A DNA stretch of 41,689 bases from Ruminococcus flavefaciens. Lineage in GTDB: Bacteria > Bacillota > Clostridia > Oscillospirales > Ruminococcaceae. Position 1 is the first letter of the stretch, and every line of letters begins with the position of its first letter. Below are positions 6,871-14,107 of the stretch, piece after piece. The stretch covers positions 1-41,689 of the forward strand of contig DFJW01000021.1 in NCBI GenBank assembly GCA_002373775.1. Reading direction: 5' to 3'. Both the position numbers and the translations under genes were made by a program. A model generated the notes under the pieces. That model worked only from the letters and a program-made list of their open reading frames with translations, was not told the origin of the DNA and made no database searches.

Positions 6871-8058
6871 TCAGTTCTTGTTTTTCTTGAAGTATTCACC
6901 AAGACATTCGCTGCCTGCGAGGGTAGCAAATACAGCTATAGAGCATATAAGTGCTGCCGCGTAGAGCAGGATCACGAGTCCCATGCTTCCTTCGTGCTGG
7001 GGTATGAGGAATGAACCGGGTACCAGCTGGATAATGGAAAGCGCAAGGAACACCAGTGAGCCGAGGGAATGGAACATCGGGAGACCTGTTATAAATCCTA
7101 CAGAGCAGACACCTGCTGCTATTGAACAGTAGAGTGAGATGTTCTTGATGACCTTTGCGGCGCCGTCAACGTTCTTATAGTCAAGACCGAGCTTTCCGGA
7201 GTACAGCAGATAGAAAGCTGCGGCAGCTATCACGCCGACAACAGCGAGGATCATAGAGATGTAGAATCCCTTCTGAGCTCTTTCCTGACGTCTTTCTTCC
7301 TTCAGCTGGAGCTGCATGCGCAGGCTCTCCTTAGGATCTTTCTGGTCGGACGAAAGTGAAGAGGCTACAGCCTTTCTCGCATCCTTTTTGGCGTTTTCGA
7401 GATCTTCGTCCACGAACTTGGGAACGTACTTAGGAGCTTCCGGCTCATCATCGAGTATAGGCGCAGTTATCGGAGCGGCGGGTTCGGCAGTTTTTTCTGC
7501 CTTCGGGGGAGGAGTATAATTGTCCTCGTCGAGTACAGGAGCAGTAACAGCAGCCGGCTGATCGAAGTCGTTCTTCGGCGGCGGGATATATCCCGGATCG
7601 TCGAGGACCGGAGCTTTGAGTTCCGGCTCAGGAGCTGATGCACCAAGCTGAGTGCGGCGCATGTCGATGACTTTCTGCTGATTTTCAGCCGGGAGCTTGT
7701 TGAATGTCTCAAGCTGTTCCGGGGTGAATCCTGCGATTATGTCCTCATCTGACATAACGAGCTTATGCTCTTCTTTTTTAGGCGCAGCGGAATAGGGAGC
7801 AGCATTATCATCGAGTATGGGAGCGGATACACCTGTAGGTGCGCCCTTCTTTGCGGTATTCGGCGTATATACATCCATATCGTCAAGTACCGGAGCAGAT
7901 ACGCCTGTAGGGCCGCCTTTCTTAGCAGCCGGAGCTGAGTACTCGATATCGTCGAGTACGGGAGCAGCGATTCCGGAAGGACCGGTGTCTCTCTGTGTGT
8001 TGGGCGTATAGTCTATCTCTTCAGGCAGTCCGCCGCTGTAGATATTATCGTCGTTCAT
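6871..8058 (-). CDS. Unrecognised membrane protein with six APxLD[D/E] motifs in a disordered cytosolic region
   Basis: A 395-residue protein of no family I recognise. Residues 1-260 are Pro/Ala/Asp/Lys-rich and probably disordered, with six copies of a short motif: APVLDD at 32, 55 and 149, APILDD at 79 and 199, and APVLDE at 173. Copies 2 and 3 sit in a longer repeat, with [GA]PTGVS just before. YTPNT occurs twice (17-21, 64-68) and YTPPP once. A short predicted helix, FTPEQLETFNKLPAENQQKV, lies between copies 3 and 4. A charged helix rich in Arg, Lys and Glu (about 245-263) precedes four hydrophobic segments (about 265-287, 307-328, 333-352, 358-381). No signal peptide is seen, so the repeats should face the cytosol. 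It is the last gene of the purA transcript, 14 bases after the dockerin gene, with an aggtgat binding site. The role is unknown; a membrane scaffold binding one partner several times is my inference. Confidence 0.85.
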   Translation of the reverse strand: MNDDNIYSGGLPEEIDYTPNTQRDTGPSGIAAPVLDDIEYSAPAAKKGGPTGVSAPVLDDMDVYTPNTAKKGAPTGVSAPILDDNAAPYSAAPKKEEHKLVMSDEDIIAGFTPEQLETFNKLPAENQQKVIDMRRTQLGASAPEPELKAPVLDDPGYIPPPKNDFDQPAAVTAPVLDEDNYTPPPKAEKTAEPAAPITAPILDDEPEAPKYVPKFVDEDLENAKKDARKAVASSLSSDQKDPKESLRMQLQLKEERRQERAQKGFYISMILAVVGVIAAAAFYLLYSGKLGLDYKNVDGAAKVIKNISLYCSIAAGVCSVGFITGLPMFHSLGSLVFLALSIIQLVPGSFLIPQHEGSMGLVILLYAAALICSIAVFATLAGSECLGEYFKKNKN

Positions 8059-8072
8059 TTTATCACCTGCTA

Positions 8073-9257
8073 TCAGAGTGTGTTAATGTATTCTTCCAGT
8101 GACAGATTTCCGTCTTCGGAAGAGAGGTAAGCGTAGTAGCTGAGTACCAATGTAGCATCTGTGGCGCTGATAAATCCGTCACTGTTTACATCGGCAGCAC
8201 GCATCTTCGGCACGCTGAGTCCGGAAGGAAGTTCTGAAGAGAGATTGGCGTATGCACCGAGAATATCAGTGGCATCCTTGCCGTTCACCTGTCCGTCGCA
8301 GTTCACATCGCCGAGAACGTATCCCTGAAGCGGAGAAGACGGGCTGTAGGCGGTAGGTGCGATCGGGAAGTCTGCTGTGAACTCTTCAGAAGTGTAGTCC
8401 GGGCAGAAACCGTAATTATCCGGATCTCCGGAGCTTGTTATATGAGGCTGATTCTGGGCATAGGTATCGAAATCCTCGCTTCCTCTGAGGAAGAAAAGAA
8501 GCTGTCTGCCCTTGAAATTAGAGTCCCATGTTACATCAAGGCAGTAGTAATAGCCATTGATTTCAGCGATATTCCATACATGGTCAACTCCTTGGGAAGT
8601 ACCGTTCACAGTGCGGCATGAGATACCTGCTTCGGTGAGCATGCGGTACAGGAGCTGAGCGAATCCCTGGCATACGGCAACTTTGTTGACGAGCACGCCA
8701 TAGGCTGAGAATACAGCATTATCACTGATATCCTCTGCGTAGACAGCCTGCTTGGCGATGAACTTATAGATCGCCATAATCTTTTCGTAGTCGCTTTTGC
8801 CGTCAAGTTCAAGTGAAGCAATAGCAGCCTCTACAAGAGGAGCTACCTGAGCTTCCTGCTCGGCGGTAGTGCAGTATGAGGGGGTTATCATCAGCGTCAG
8901 AGTAGTCTTCGTTGTGCTGTATCCGACAGAATAGCCCTTGATGCTGAGACGCAGATAGTCTCCTTCATCCGGCATGCCGGTATCGCTGAGCGCTGATGCC
9001 ATTATTTCATTGAAAGGTGTAAGTATGTCAGTGGAGCGCGGGATAGTTACACTAATTACGCTGGTGTGGAGTTTCAGGTGTTCGCGTACATAAACGCCGG
9101 CTTCAGTATTATTTGGAAAATAGGAAGCCGTGTCTGCGCTAACTGTCGGGATATATGATATTTTAACATCCGATATTGCATGAACATTTACCGCTGCCGC
9201 ACTGAAGCTGAGCGTCAGTGCAGCGATAAGAGCGGCGGCTTTCTTTAAAAATTTCAT
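8073..9257 (-). CDS. Secreted transglutaminase-like protein with C-terminal type I dockerin
   Basis: A 394-residue exported protein. It has a signal peptide with a Lys-rich start and a hydrophobic core (about 4-22), probably cleaved after VHA (27). A transglutaminase/protease-like core spans about 150-250 with a plausible catalytic triad: C196 in AVCQGFAQ, H226 in DHVWN and D241 in CLDVTWD. The C terminus is a dockerin with two Ca-binding half-repeats, GDVNCDGQVNGKDATDILGA (316-335) and ADVNSDGFISATDATLVLSY (355-374). The protein should dock on a cohesin of a scaffoldin at the cell surface. Whether it crosslinks, cleaves or binds peptides is unclear, since this fold includes inactive members and proteases. 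Its start is 6 bases after the purA stop, with only a weak gagaga binding site, so translation may be coupled to purA. Co-transcription with a purine gene is unexpected. Confidence 0.9.
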   Translation of the reverse strand: MKFLKKAAALIAALTLSFSAAAVNVHAISDVKISYIPTVSADTASYFPNNTEAGVYVREHLKLHTSVISVTIPRSTDILTPFNEIMASALSDTGMPDEGDYLRLSIKGYSVGYSTTKTTLTLMITPSYCTTAEQEAQVAPLVEAAIASLELDGKSDYEKIMAIYKFIAKQAVYAEDISDNAVFSAYGVLVNKVAVCQGFAQLLYRMLTEAGISCRTVNGTSQGVDHVWNIAEINGYYYCLDVTWDSNFKGRQLLFFLRGSEDFDTYAQNQPHITSSGDPDNYGFCPDYTSEEFTADFPIAPTAYSPSSPLQGYVLGDVNCDGQVNGKDATDILGAYANLSSELPSGLSVPKMRAADVNSDGFISATDATLVLSYYAYLSSEDGNLSLEEYINTL

Positions 9258-9263
9258 ATTACA

Positions 9264-10541
9264 TCATCTCTCAAGTATCTGTGATCTGTCAGGGCCTATG
9301 CCGACCATGCTTACATGGCAGCCGACAAGCTCTTCGAGACGGGCGATATAGCTTCTGCAATTTTCAGGAAGATCGTCGAAGCTTGCACACTTTGAGATAT
9401 CCTCAGTGAATCCGGGAAATTCCTCATATACAGGAGTGCAGCCTTCAAGTTCCTCAAGTGTAGCGGGGAAATTCTCTATTATTGTACCATCGGGTTTCTT
9501 ATAAGCGGTACAGATCTTCAGTGTGTCGATATTAGCGAGAGTATCGAGTTTGTTTATAGCAAGGCTGTCAAGACCGTTTACTCTTACAGAGTGACGAACG
9601 ATAACAGCATCGAACCAGCCTGTTCTTCTCGGACGTCCTGTAGTAGTACCGAATTCTCCGCCTACGTTCCTGATCTGGTCGCCTGTAGCGTCATCAAGTT
9701 CAGTCGGGAAAGGACCTTTTCCGACTCTTGTTGTGTAAGCCTTTGCTACGCCGATGATATTTGTAATCACCTTAGGACCGATACCTGTTCCTACGCATAC
9801 GCCTGCTGAAAGCGGGTGTGAAGATGTTACATAGGGATATGTACCGAAGTCAATATCGAGCAGAGTAGCCTGTGCGCCTTCGAACATGATGTTCTTTCCA
9901 GCCTTTGCAGCTTCAAATGTGAGAACGGAAACGTCGTCCATATAGCCGATGAGACGCTTGCCGTATTCAGTGTATTCCTTTGTTACAGCGTCGAGATCGA
10001 AAGGCTCACCGCCGTATACCTCTGTGATGATCTTGTTCTTGAGCTTGCCGGTAGACTGGATCTTTTCAGCCAGAACTTCCGGATGAACGAGATCATACAT
10101 ACGGATTCCGCAGCGCTCATACTTATCCATGTATGTAGGACCTATGCCGCGCTTTGTGGTTCCGATGTCCTTTCCGCCGCGGAAAGCTTCTGAAAGACCG
10201 TCGAGAGCGATATGCCATGGCATAACGATGTGCGCACGGGGATCGACTTTCAGGTGACCTTCAGTCTTGATGCCTCTTTCAGCAAGACTGTCAAGCTCGC
10301 CGATGAAGTCCTTGGGATCAAGAACTACACCTGCACCGATAAGGCAGAGAGTGTTCGGATAGAGAATACCCGAAGGAATGAGGTGGAGCTTATAAACTTC
10401 ACCGTTATTTACAACAGTATGACCGGCGTTGTTTCCGCCCTGAGAACGTACAACTACCTCGGCACGGGAGGCAAGGATATCTATGATCTTACCCTTTCCC
10501 TCGTCTCCCCACTGTGTTCCGACAACAATATTAGCAGGCAT
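9264..10541 (-). CDS. purA: Adenylosuccinate synthetase
   Basis: Joins IMP and aspartate using GTP to give adenylosuccinate, the first committed step to AMP. The N-terminal P-loop GTQWGDEGKGK, GGNNAGHT and the GTTKRGIGPTY region are all present; near the C terminus come TTTGRPRRTGWFD and the GTP-site NKLDTL. I choose ATG 10541 (MPANIVVGTQWGDEGKG), which has an agagga site 7 bases upstream, over ATG 10559, which would add six residues covering that site. The result is 425 residues, normal for the family. It is the first gene of a three-gene minus-strand unit with the dockerin and APxLDD-repeat proteins. Confidence 0.97.
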   Translation of the reverse strand: MPANIVVGTQWGDEGKGKIIDILASRAEVVVRSQGGNNAGHTVVNNGEVYKLHLIPSGILYPNTLCLIGAGVVLDPKDFIGELDSLAERGIKTEGHLKVDPRAHIVMPWHIALDGLSEAFRGGKDIGTTKRGIGPTYMDKYERCGIRMYDLVHPEVLAEKIQSTGKLKNKIITEVYGGEPFDLDAVTKEYTEYGKRLIGYMDDVSVLTFEAAKAGKNIMFEGAQATLLDIDFGTYPYVTSSHPLSAGVCVGTGIGPKVITNIIGVAKAYTTRVGKGPFPTELDDATGDQIRNVGGEFGTTTGRPRRTGWFDAVIVRHSVRVNGLDSLAINKLDTLANIDTLKICTAYKKPDGTIIENFPATLEELEGCTPVYEEFPGFTEDISKCASFDDLPENCRSYIARLEELVGCHVSMVGIGPDRSQILER

Positions 10542-10601
10542 TGGAATTCCTCTTTTCATAATAATTATTGATTGATTTGTGCATATGCACGCTTACAATT
10601 T

Positions 10602-10630
10602 ATTATATCACATATTTTCTGCGATTGCAA
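10602..10630 (-). promoter_or_regulatory. Sigma-A type promoter for the purA operon
   Basis: Minus-strand TTGCAA (10630-10625), 17 bases, TATAAT (10607-10602). The leader to the ATG is about 55 bases and AT-rich, with the short palindrome gtgcatatgcac (10579-10590), which could be a weak operator. No PurR box or purine riboswitch was recognised. Confidence 0.75.
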
Positions 10631-10709
10631 GGGCTTGACGAAAGATTTTCGCAACATTTCCGAATAATTATTGCCATTCCGGAAAGCCGGATTTTTTTCG
10701 GTGCTGACC

Positions 10710-10738
10710 TTGCTATTTTAATAATTGTGTGTTATAAT
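10710..10738 (+). promoter_or_regulatory. Sigma-A type promoter for the miaB transcript
   Basis: TTGCTA (10710-10715), 17 bases, TATAAT (10733-10738). The expected transcript start near 10745 leaves about 30 bases before TTG 10779, which argues against the in-frame TTG at 10749 as the start. It is divergent from the purA promoter 80 bases away. Confidence 0.75.
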
Positions 10739-10778
10739 TATATATTAGTTGATTTCAACTGGGAAAGGTTGGGATGTA

Positions 10779-12164
10779 TTGAAGGAAAACAGTTTTGCAA
10801 TAGAGGAGATACGCCGTATTACCGGCGGAACACCGGGAAAAGCGTATGTCAGGAGCTTCGGATGTCAGCTCAATGTATCTGACGGTGAAAAGATAAAGGG
10901 CGTACTGAAAAAGTGCGGCTACAGTTTTACGGAAGACGAGAACGAAGCTGATCTTATAATCCTGAACACCTGCGCTGTGCGTGAAAGCGCAGAAGACAGA
11001 GTGTTCGGCATAGTCGGCAGCATGAAGAAACTGAAGGAGGAAAGACCTTCTCTGCTCATCGGCATAGCAGGATGTATGACGGCACAGAGCCACATTGCGG
11101 AGAAGATAAAGAAGTCCTATCCGCAGGTGGACATAGTTCTTGGAACATCTGCGATAAGTTCACTGCCGCGTCTGCTGCTGGATGCCTTGAACGGTGTCAG
11201 CTTTGCGGCAGATATTGCGGAATATGACGACTTTTCAGAAGCGGTGGAGCAGGTGCGTGAAAGTACGTTCAAGGCTTCGGTGCCTATAATGTTCGGCTGC
11301 AATAATTTCTGCACATACTGCATAGTACCGTATGTCCGCGGAAGAGAACGCAGCCGCCGTGCGGAGGATATAATCTCGGAAGTCAGGGAACTTGTCGGCA
11401 GCGGATACAAGGAGATAATGCTCCTTGGACAGAATGTCAATTCTTACGGCAATGATATGCCCGACGGCATCACCTTCCCACAGCTTCTGCGTGAACTCAA
11501 CAGCATTGAAGGAGAATTCGTGATACGATTCATGTCCTCTCATCCCAAGGACGCTTCAAAGGAACTGATAGATGCGATATTCGAGTGCGAAAAAGTCGGA
11601 AAGCATCTTCATCTGCCTGTACAGAGCGGCAGCAGTGAGGTGCTCAGGCGAATGAATCGCCGGTATACAGCTGAAAAGTATCTTTCCATAGTTGATTACA
11701 TATACAGCCGCGATCCGGGATTCTCACTGACCACTGACCTCATAGTCGGTTTCCCTGATGAAACATATGAGGAATTCCGGGAAACTCTGGATATAATTAA
11801 AAGAGTGCGGTATGACAATATCTACTCTTTCATTTATTCAAAACGTTCCGGAACGAAAGCAGCCGGAATGCCCGACCGGACATCCGATGAGGAGAAAAGC
11901 AGACGCATGAGGGAACTCCTTGAAGTCCAGCGTGAGATATCTTCAGAACACTACAAGCGCTTTATCGGAAGGACAATGCGTGTGCTTGCGGACGGAAAGT
12001 CAAAAAAGAGGCCGGGATACCTTACCGGCAAGAGCAGTGAATTCATAATAGTCGAATTTGAGGGGGATGATTCCCTTATCGGCAGCTTTGTGGATGTGGA
12101 GATAACCGGTTCGATGAACTGGGCGGTAACAGGAAAGATAACAGATCGGAGGGAAAACTTATGA
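10779..12164 (+). CDS. miaB: tRNA-2-methylthio-N6-dimethylallyladenosine synthase MiaB
   Basis: Radical SAM methylthiotransferase that adds a methylthio group at C2 of i6A37 in tRNAs reading UNN codons. It works on the product of MiaA, encoded at 19449. The N-terminal UPF0004 domain has the three cluster Cys residues in SFGCQLN, LNTCAVRE and IAGCMTA. The radical SAM motif is CNNFCTYC followed by IVPYVRGRE. A TRAM domain makes up the last ~65 residues. The start is TTG 10779, about 30 bases after the predicted transcript start, with aaagg 10 bases upstream. That gives 461 residues; TTG 10749 would add ten. The 3' end overlaps the following lipoprotein gene by 4 bases (ATGA). Confidence 0.94.
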   Translation: MKENSFAIEEIRRITGGTPGKAYVRSFGCQLNVSDGEKIKGVLKKCGYSFTEDENEADLIILNTCAVRESAEDRVFGIVGSMKKLKEERPSLLIGIAGCMTAQSHIAEKIKKSYPQVDIVLGTSAISSLPRLLLDALNGVSFAADIAEYDDFSEAVEQVRESTFKASVPIMFGCNNFCTYCIVPYVRGRERSRRAEDIISEVRELVGSGYKEIMLLGQNVNSYGNDMPDGITFPQLLRELNSIEGEFVIRFMSSHPKDASKELIDAIFECEKVGKHLHLPVQSGSSEVLRRMNRRYTAEKYLSIVDYIYSRDPGFSLTTDLIVGFPDETYEEFRETLDIIKRVRYDNIYSFIYSKRSGTKAAGMPDRTSDEEKSRRMRELLEVQREISSEHYKRFIGRTMRVLADGKSKKRPGYLTGKSSEFIIVEFEGDDSLIGSFVDVEITGSMNWAVTGKITDRRENL

Positions 12165-13642
12165 AAAAGCTTTTAGCATGTTTAGCGGTTCTTGCAATGC
12201 TGACCGGCTGCGGAGAGGTCGATGATGACGGATCGAAGAGCAGCAGAAGTCCGAAGAGCAGATCAGAAGCTGCAAGTGCTGAGGGAAGCAGCGATGTTGA
12301 AGACACTTCTGAGAGCACTGAAGAGAGTACGGAAGAGTCCACAGAAGCACTGACCGAAGCAGAGACTGAGACGGCAAATGGCTTCGAAGTGGAAACGCTC
12401 GGAAAAATGACGTACCGACAGGCACTTGAACGCAGTTACTATGCCTGCATATATCCGCATAACGATGAGAACAGTTCTGTCTACGGCGTGAATGGCGACA
12501 GCTTTGCCATAACCGATATAGACGGCGACGGCAGCGAGGAACTCATCTGCATGCACACTGATGATGCTATGGCAGGCATGTTTGCGGCTATTTATGACCA
12601 TACGGATGCAGGTGAACTCTATATCGAATATATGGGATTTCCTGCACTCCAGTTCTACGAAAACGGAGTGATAACCGAAAGTGTTTCCCATAATCAGGGA
12701 TTTGCCGGAAATTTCTGGCCGTATTCCCTGAGCGTATACGATGAGGCTATCGACCGTTACGTTACAGAAGCCTATGTGGACGCTATGGACAAGCAGCTTA
12801 TCACACAGAGGAACGAAAATGCTGATGACGTCATAGAGTATCCGGAATACGCGGATACCAGCAAGAGTGGATTTGTCTACTACATCCGCGAAAGTGACGG
12901 AGCAGGCGGCTTTGAAGAAGAGACTGATCCTGTGGACGTCACAGAATATGAAAAGTGGCGCAGACAGTATATACAGTCTGAGTCGGATCAGACAGCTGTT
13001 AGTTTCTTTGATCTGACAGAGGAGAACATCGCATTTGTAGATGGCTATTCATTTGATGAGAACGCTGCTCTTGAGCATGAGAAATACTATTCGGACGACG
13101 CGAAATGGCAGGCGGCATATTCTGAAAAGCTGCTCGAAGTATGCGGTGAGGCTGAGGATTTTGCAGGATTCTCGATATATGACATCACAGGCGACGGCAT
13201 ACCGGAAATGATCTATTCCACTGCCGGTTTCCATGTATCATCTTGCGAGATCTACACTATGGAGAATGATGAGCTCAAACATATCGGAACAGCCGGCGTC
13301 TACGGAACTATCGTCTATGACAACGAAAAGGATCAGATACTGGTCCATGATGTGCACATGGGATATGAGTATGGTTCTAATTACGTTATTAAGGACGGCA
13401 AGCTGGAAGAGGTGTTCTCATATTATACCAACCGCAATGCTGTCATGGATGCGACGCAGGAGCCGCTCGTTTATCAGATAAACAACAAGGATGTGACTGC
13501 TGAAGAATTCGAAAGCAGTCTCAAGGCAAACTGCGGCAGCCTTCAGACTACACTCGGCAACACAGAAGAACTTAACACATCAAATGCAATTCGCGTCTCT
13601 TCAGGAGACTGCGATCTGCCGGAAACAATTTATGTAAATTAA
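12161..13642 (+). CDS. Lipoprotein with Ser/Thr/Glu linker and two DxDGDG-like repeats, unknown function
   Basis: A 493-residue predicted lipoprotein: basic start, hydrophobic core and lipobox LTGC with Cys17. Residues 22-75 are a low-complexity Ser/Glu/Thr linker. The folded part carries two similar Ca-binding-type segments, ITDIDGDGSEELIC (about 115-128) and IYDITGDGIPEMIY (about 340-353), like those of FG-GAP/VCBS-type or dockerin-like loops. The two halves may therefore be duplicated domains. I recognise no named family. It overlaps miaB by ATGA and lies 12 bases before the YlbF-like gene, where B. subtilis has miaB directly next to ymcA, so it is an insertion in a conserved neighbourhood. 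A link to tRNA modification is not implied. Confidence 0.8.
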   Translation: MKKLLACLAVLAMLTGCGEVDDDGSKSSRSPKSRSEAASAEGSSDVEDTSESTEESTEESTEALTEAETETANGFEVETLGKMTYRQALERSYYACIYPHNDENSSVYGVNGDSFAITDIDGDGSEELICMHTDDAMAGMFAAIYDHTDAGELYIEYMGFPALQFYENGVITESVSHNQGFAGNFWPYSLSVYDEAIDRYVTEAYVDAMDKQLITQRNENADDVIEYPEYADTSKSGFVYYIRESDGAGGFEEETDPVDVTEYEKWRRQYIQSESDQTAVSFFDLTEENIAFVDGYSFDENAALEHEKYYSDDAKWQAAYSEKLLEVCGEAEDFAGFSIYDITGDGIPEMIYSTAGFHVSSCEIYTMENDELKHIGTAGVYGTIVYDNEKDQILVHDVHMGYEYGSNYVIKDGKLEEVFSYYTNRNAVMDATQEPLVYQINNKDVTAEEFESSLKANCGSLQTTLGNTEELNTSNAIRVSSGDCDLPETIYVN

Positions 13643-13654
13643 AGGAGAATAAAA

Positions 13655-14068
13655 ATGGACGTTATCGAACTTACAAGAGAGCTGGGAAAGGCTATCCAGC
13701 AGGATGACAGATATATCGCCTATACACTTGCAAAGCAGGTGAACGATGAGGACACTGAACTCAACGCTGATATCGACAAGTTCAGCGCACTCAGGACTGA
13801 GCTTAACAAGGTGATGAGCGCAGAAGTCACAGCGGATCAGACAGATAAGCTCAAAGAACTGGATGAGAATATAAAGGCGACATATCAGAAGATCATGAGC
13901 AATAAGAATATGATAGTTTTTCAGGCAGCTCAGAAGGCTCTTGAAGATCTCATAAGCAACGTGAACCAGATCATCTCGCTCTGTGCAAACGGGGAGGATC
14001 CGGATACATGCCAGCCTGCCACATCTGCATGTTCAGGCTCATGCGCCACATGCGGCGGATGCGGCTGA
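13655..14068 (+). CDS. YlbF/YmcA-family protein with a C-terminal Cys cluster
   Basis: A 137-residue, mostly helical protein of the YlbF/YmcA (DUF964) family. In B. subtilis YmcA, YlbF and YaaT form the Y-complex, which binds [4Fe-4S] clusters and works with RNase Y in mRNA maturation, affecting competence, biofilm and sporulation. The family core (ELTRELGKAIQQDDRYIAY, QAAQKALEDLI) covers residues 5-115. The tail has six Cys in CQPATSACSGSCATCGGCG, compatible with Fe-S binding. Position between miaB and mutS matches ymcA of B. subtilis (ymcB-ymcA-cotE-mutS), although the Cys tail is more YlbF-like, so I give no symbol. The ATG has an aaaggag site. Confidence 0.85.
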   Translation: MDVIELTRELGKAIQQDDRYIAYTLAKQVNDEDTELNADIDKFSALRTELNKVMSAEVTADQTDKLKELDENIKATYQKIMSNKNMIVFQAAQKALEDLISNVNQIISLCANGEDPDTCQPATSACSGSCATCGGCG

Positions 14069-14107
14069 TAAATGATTAATTATTCTGTATGAAAGGAGCA
14101 TAAGCAC

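Noticed and set aside
10749..10778. TTG 10749 as the miaB start
   Set aside because: It lies only about 4 bases after the predicted transcript start and has no ribosome binding site; TTG 10779 fits better.
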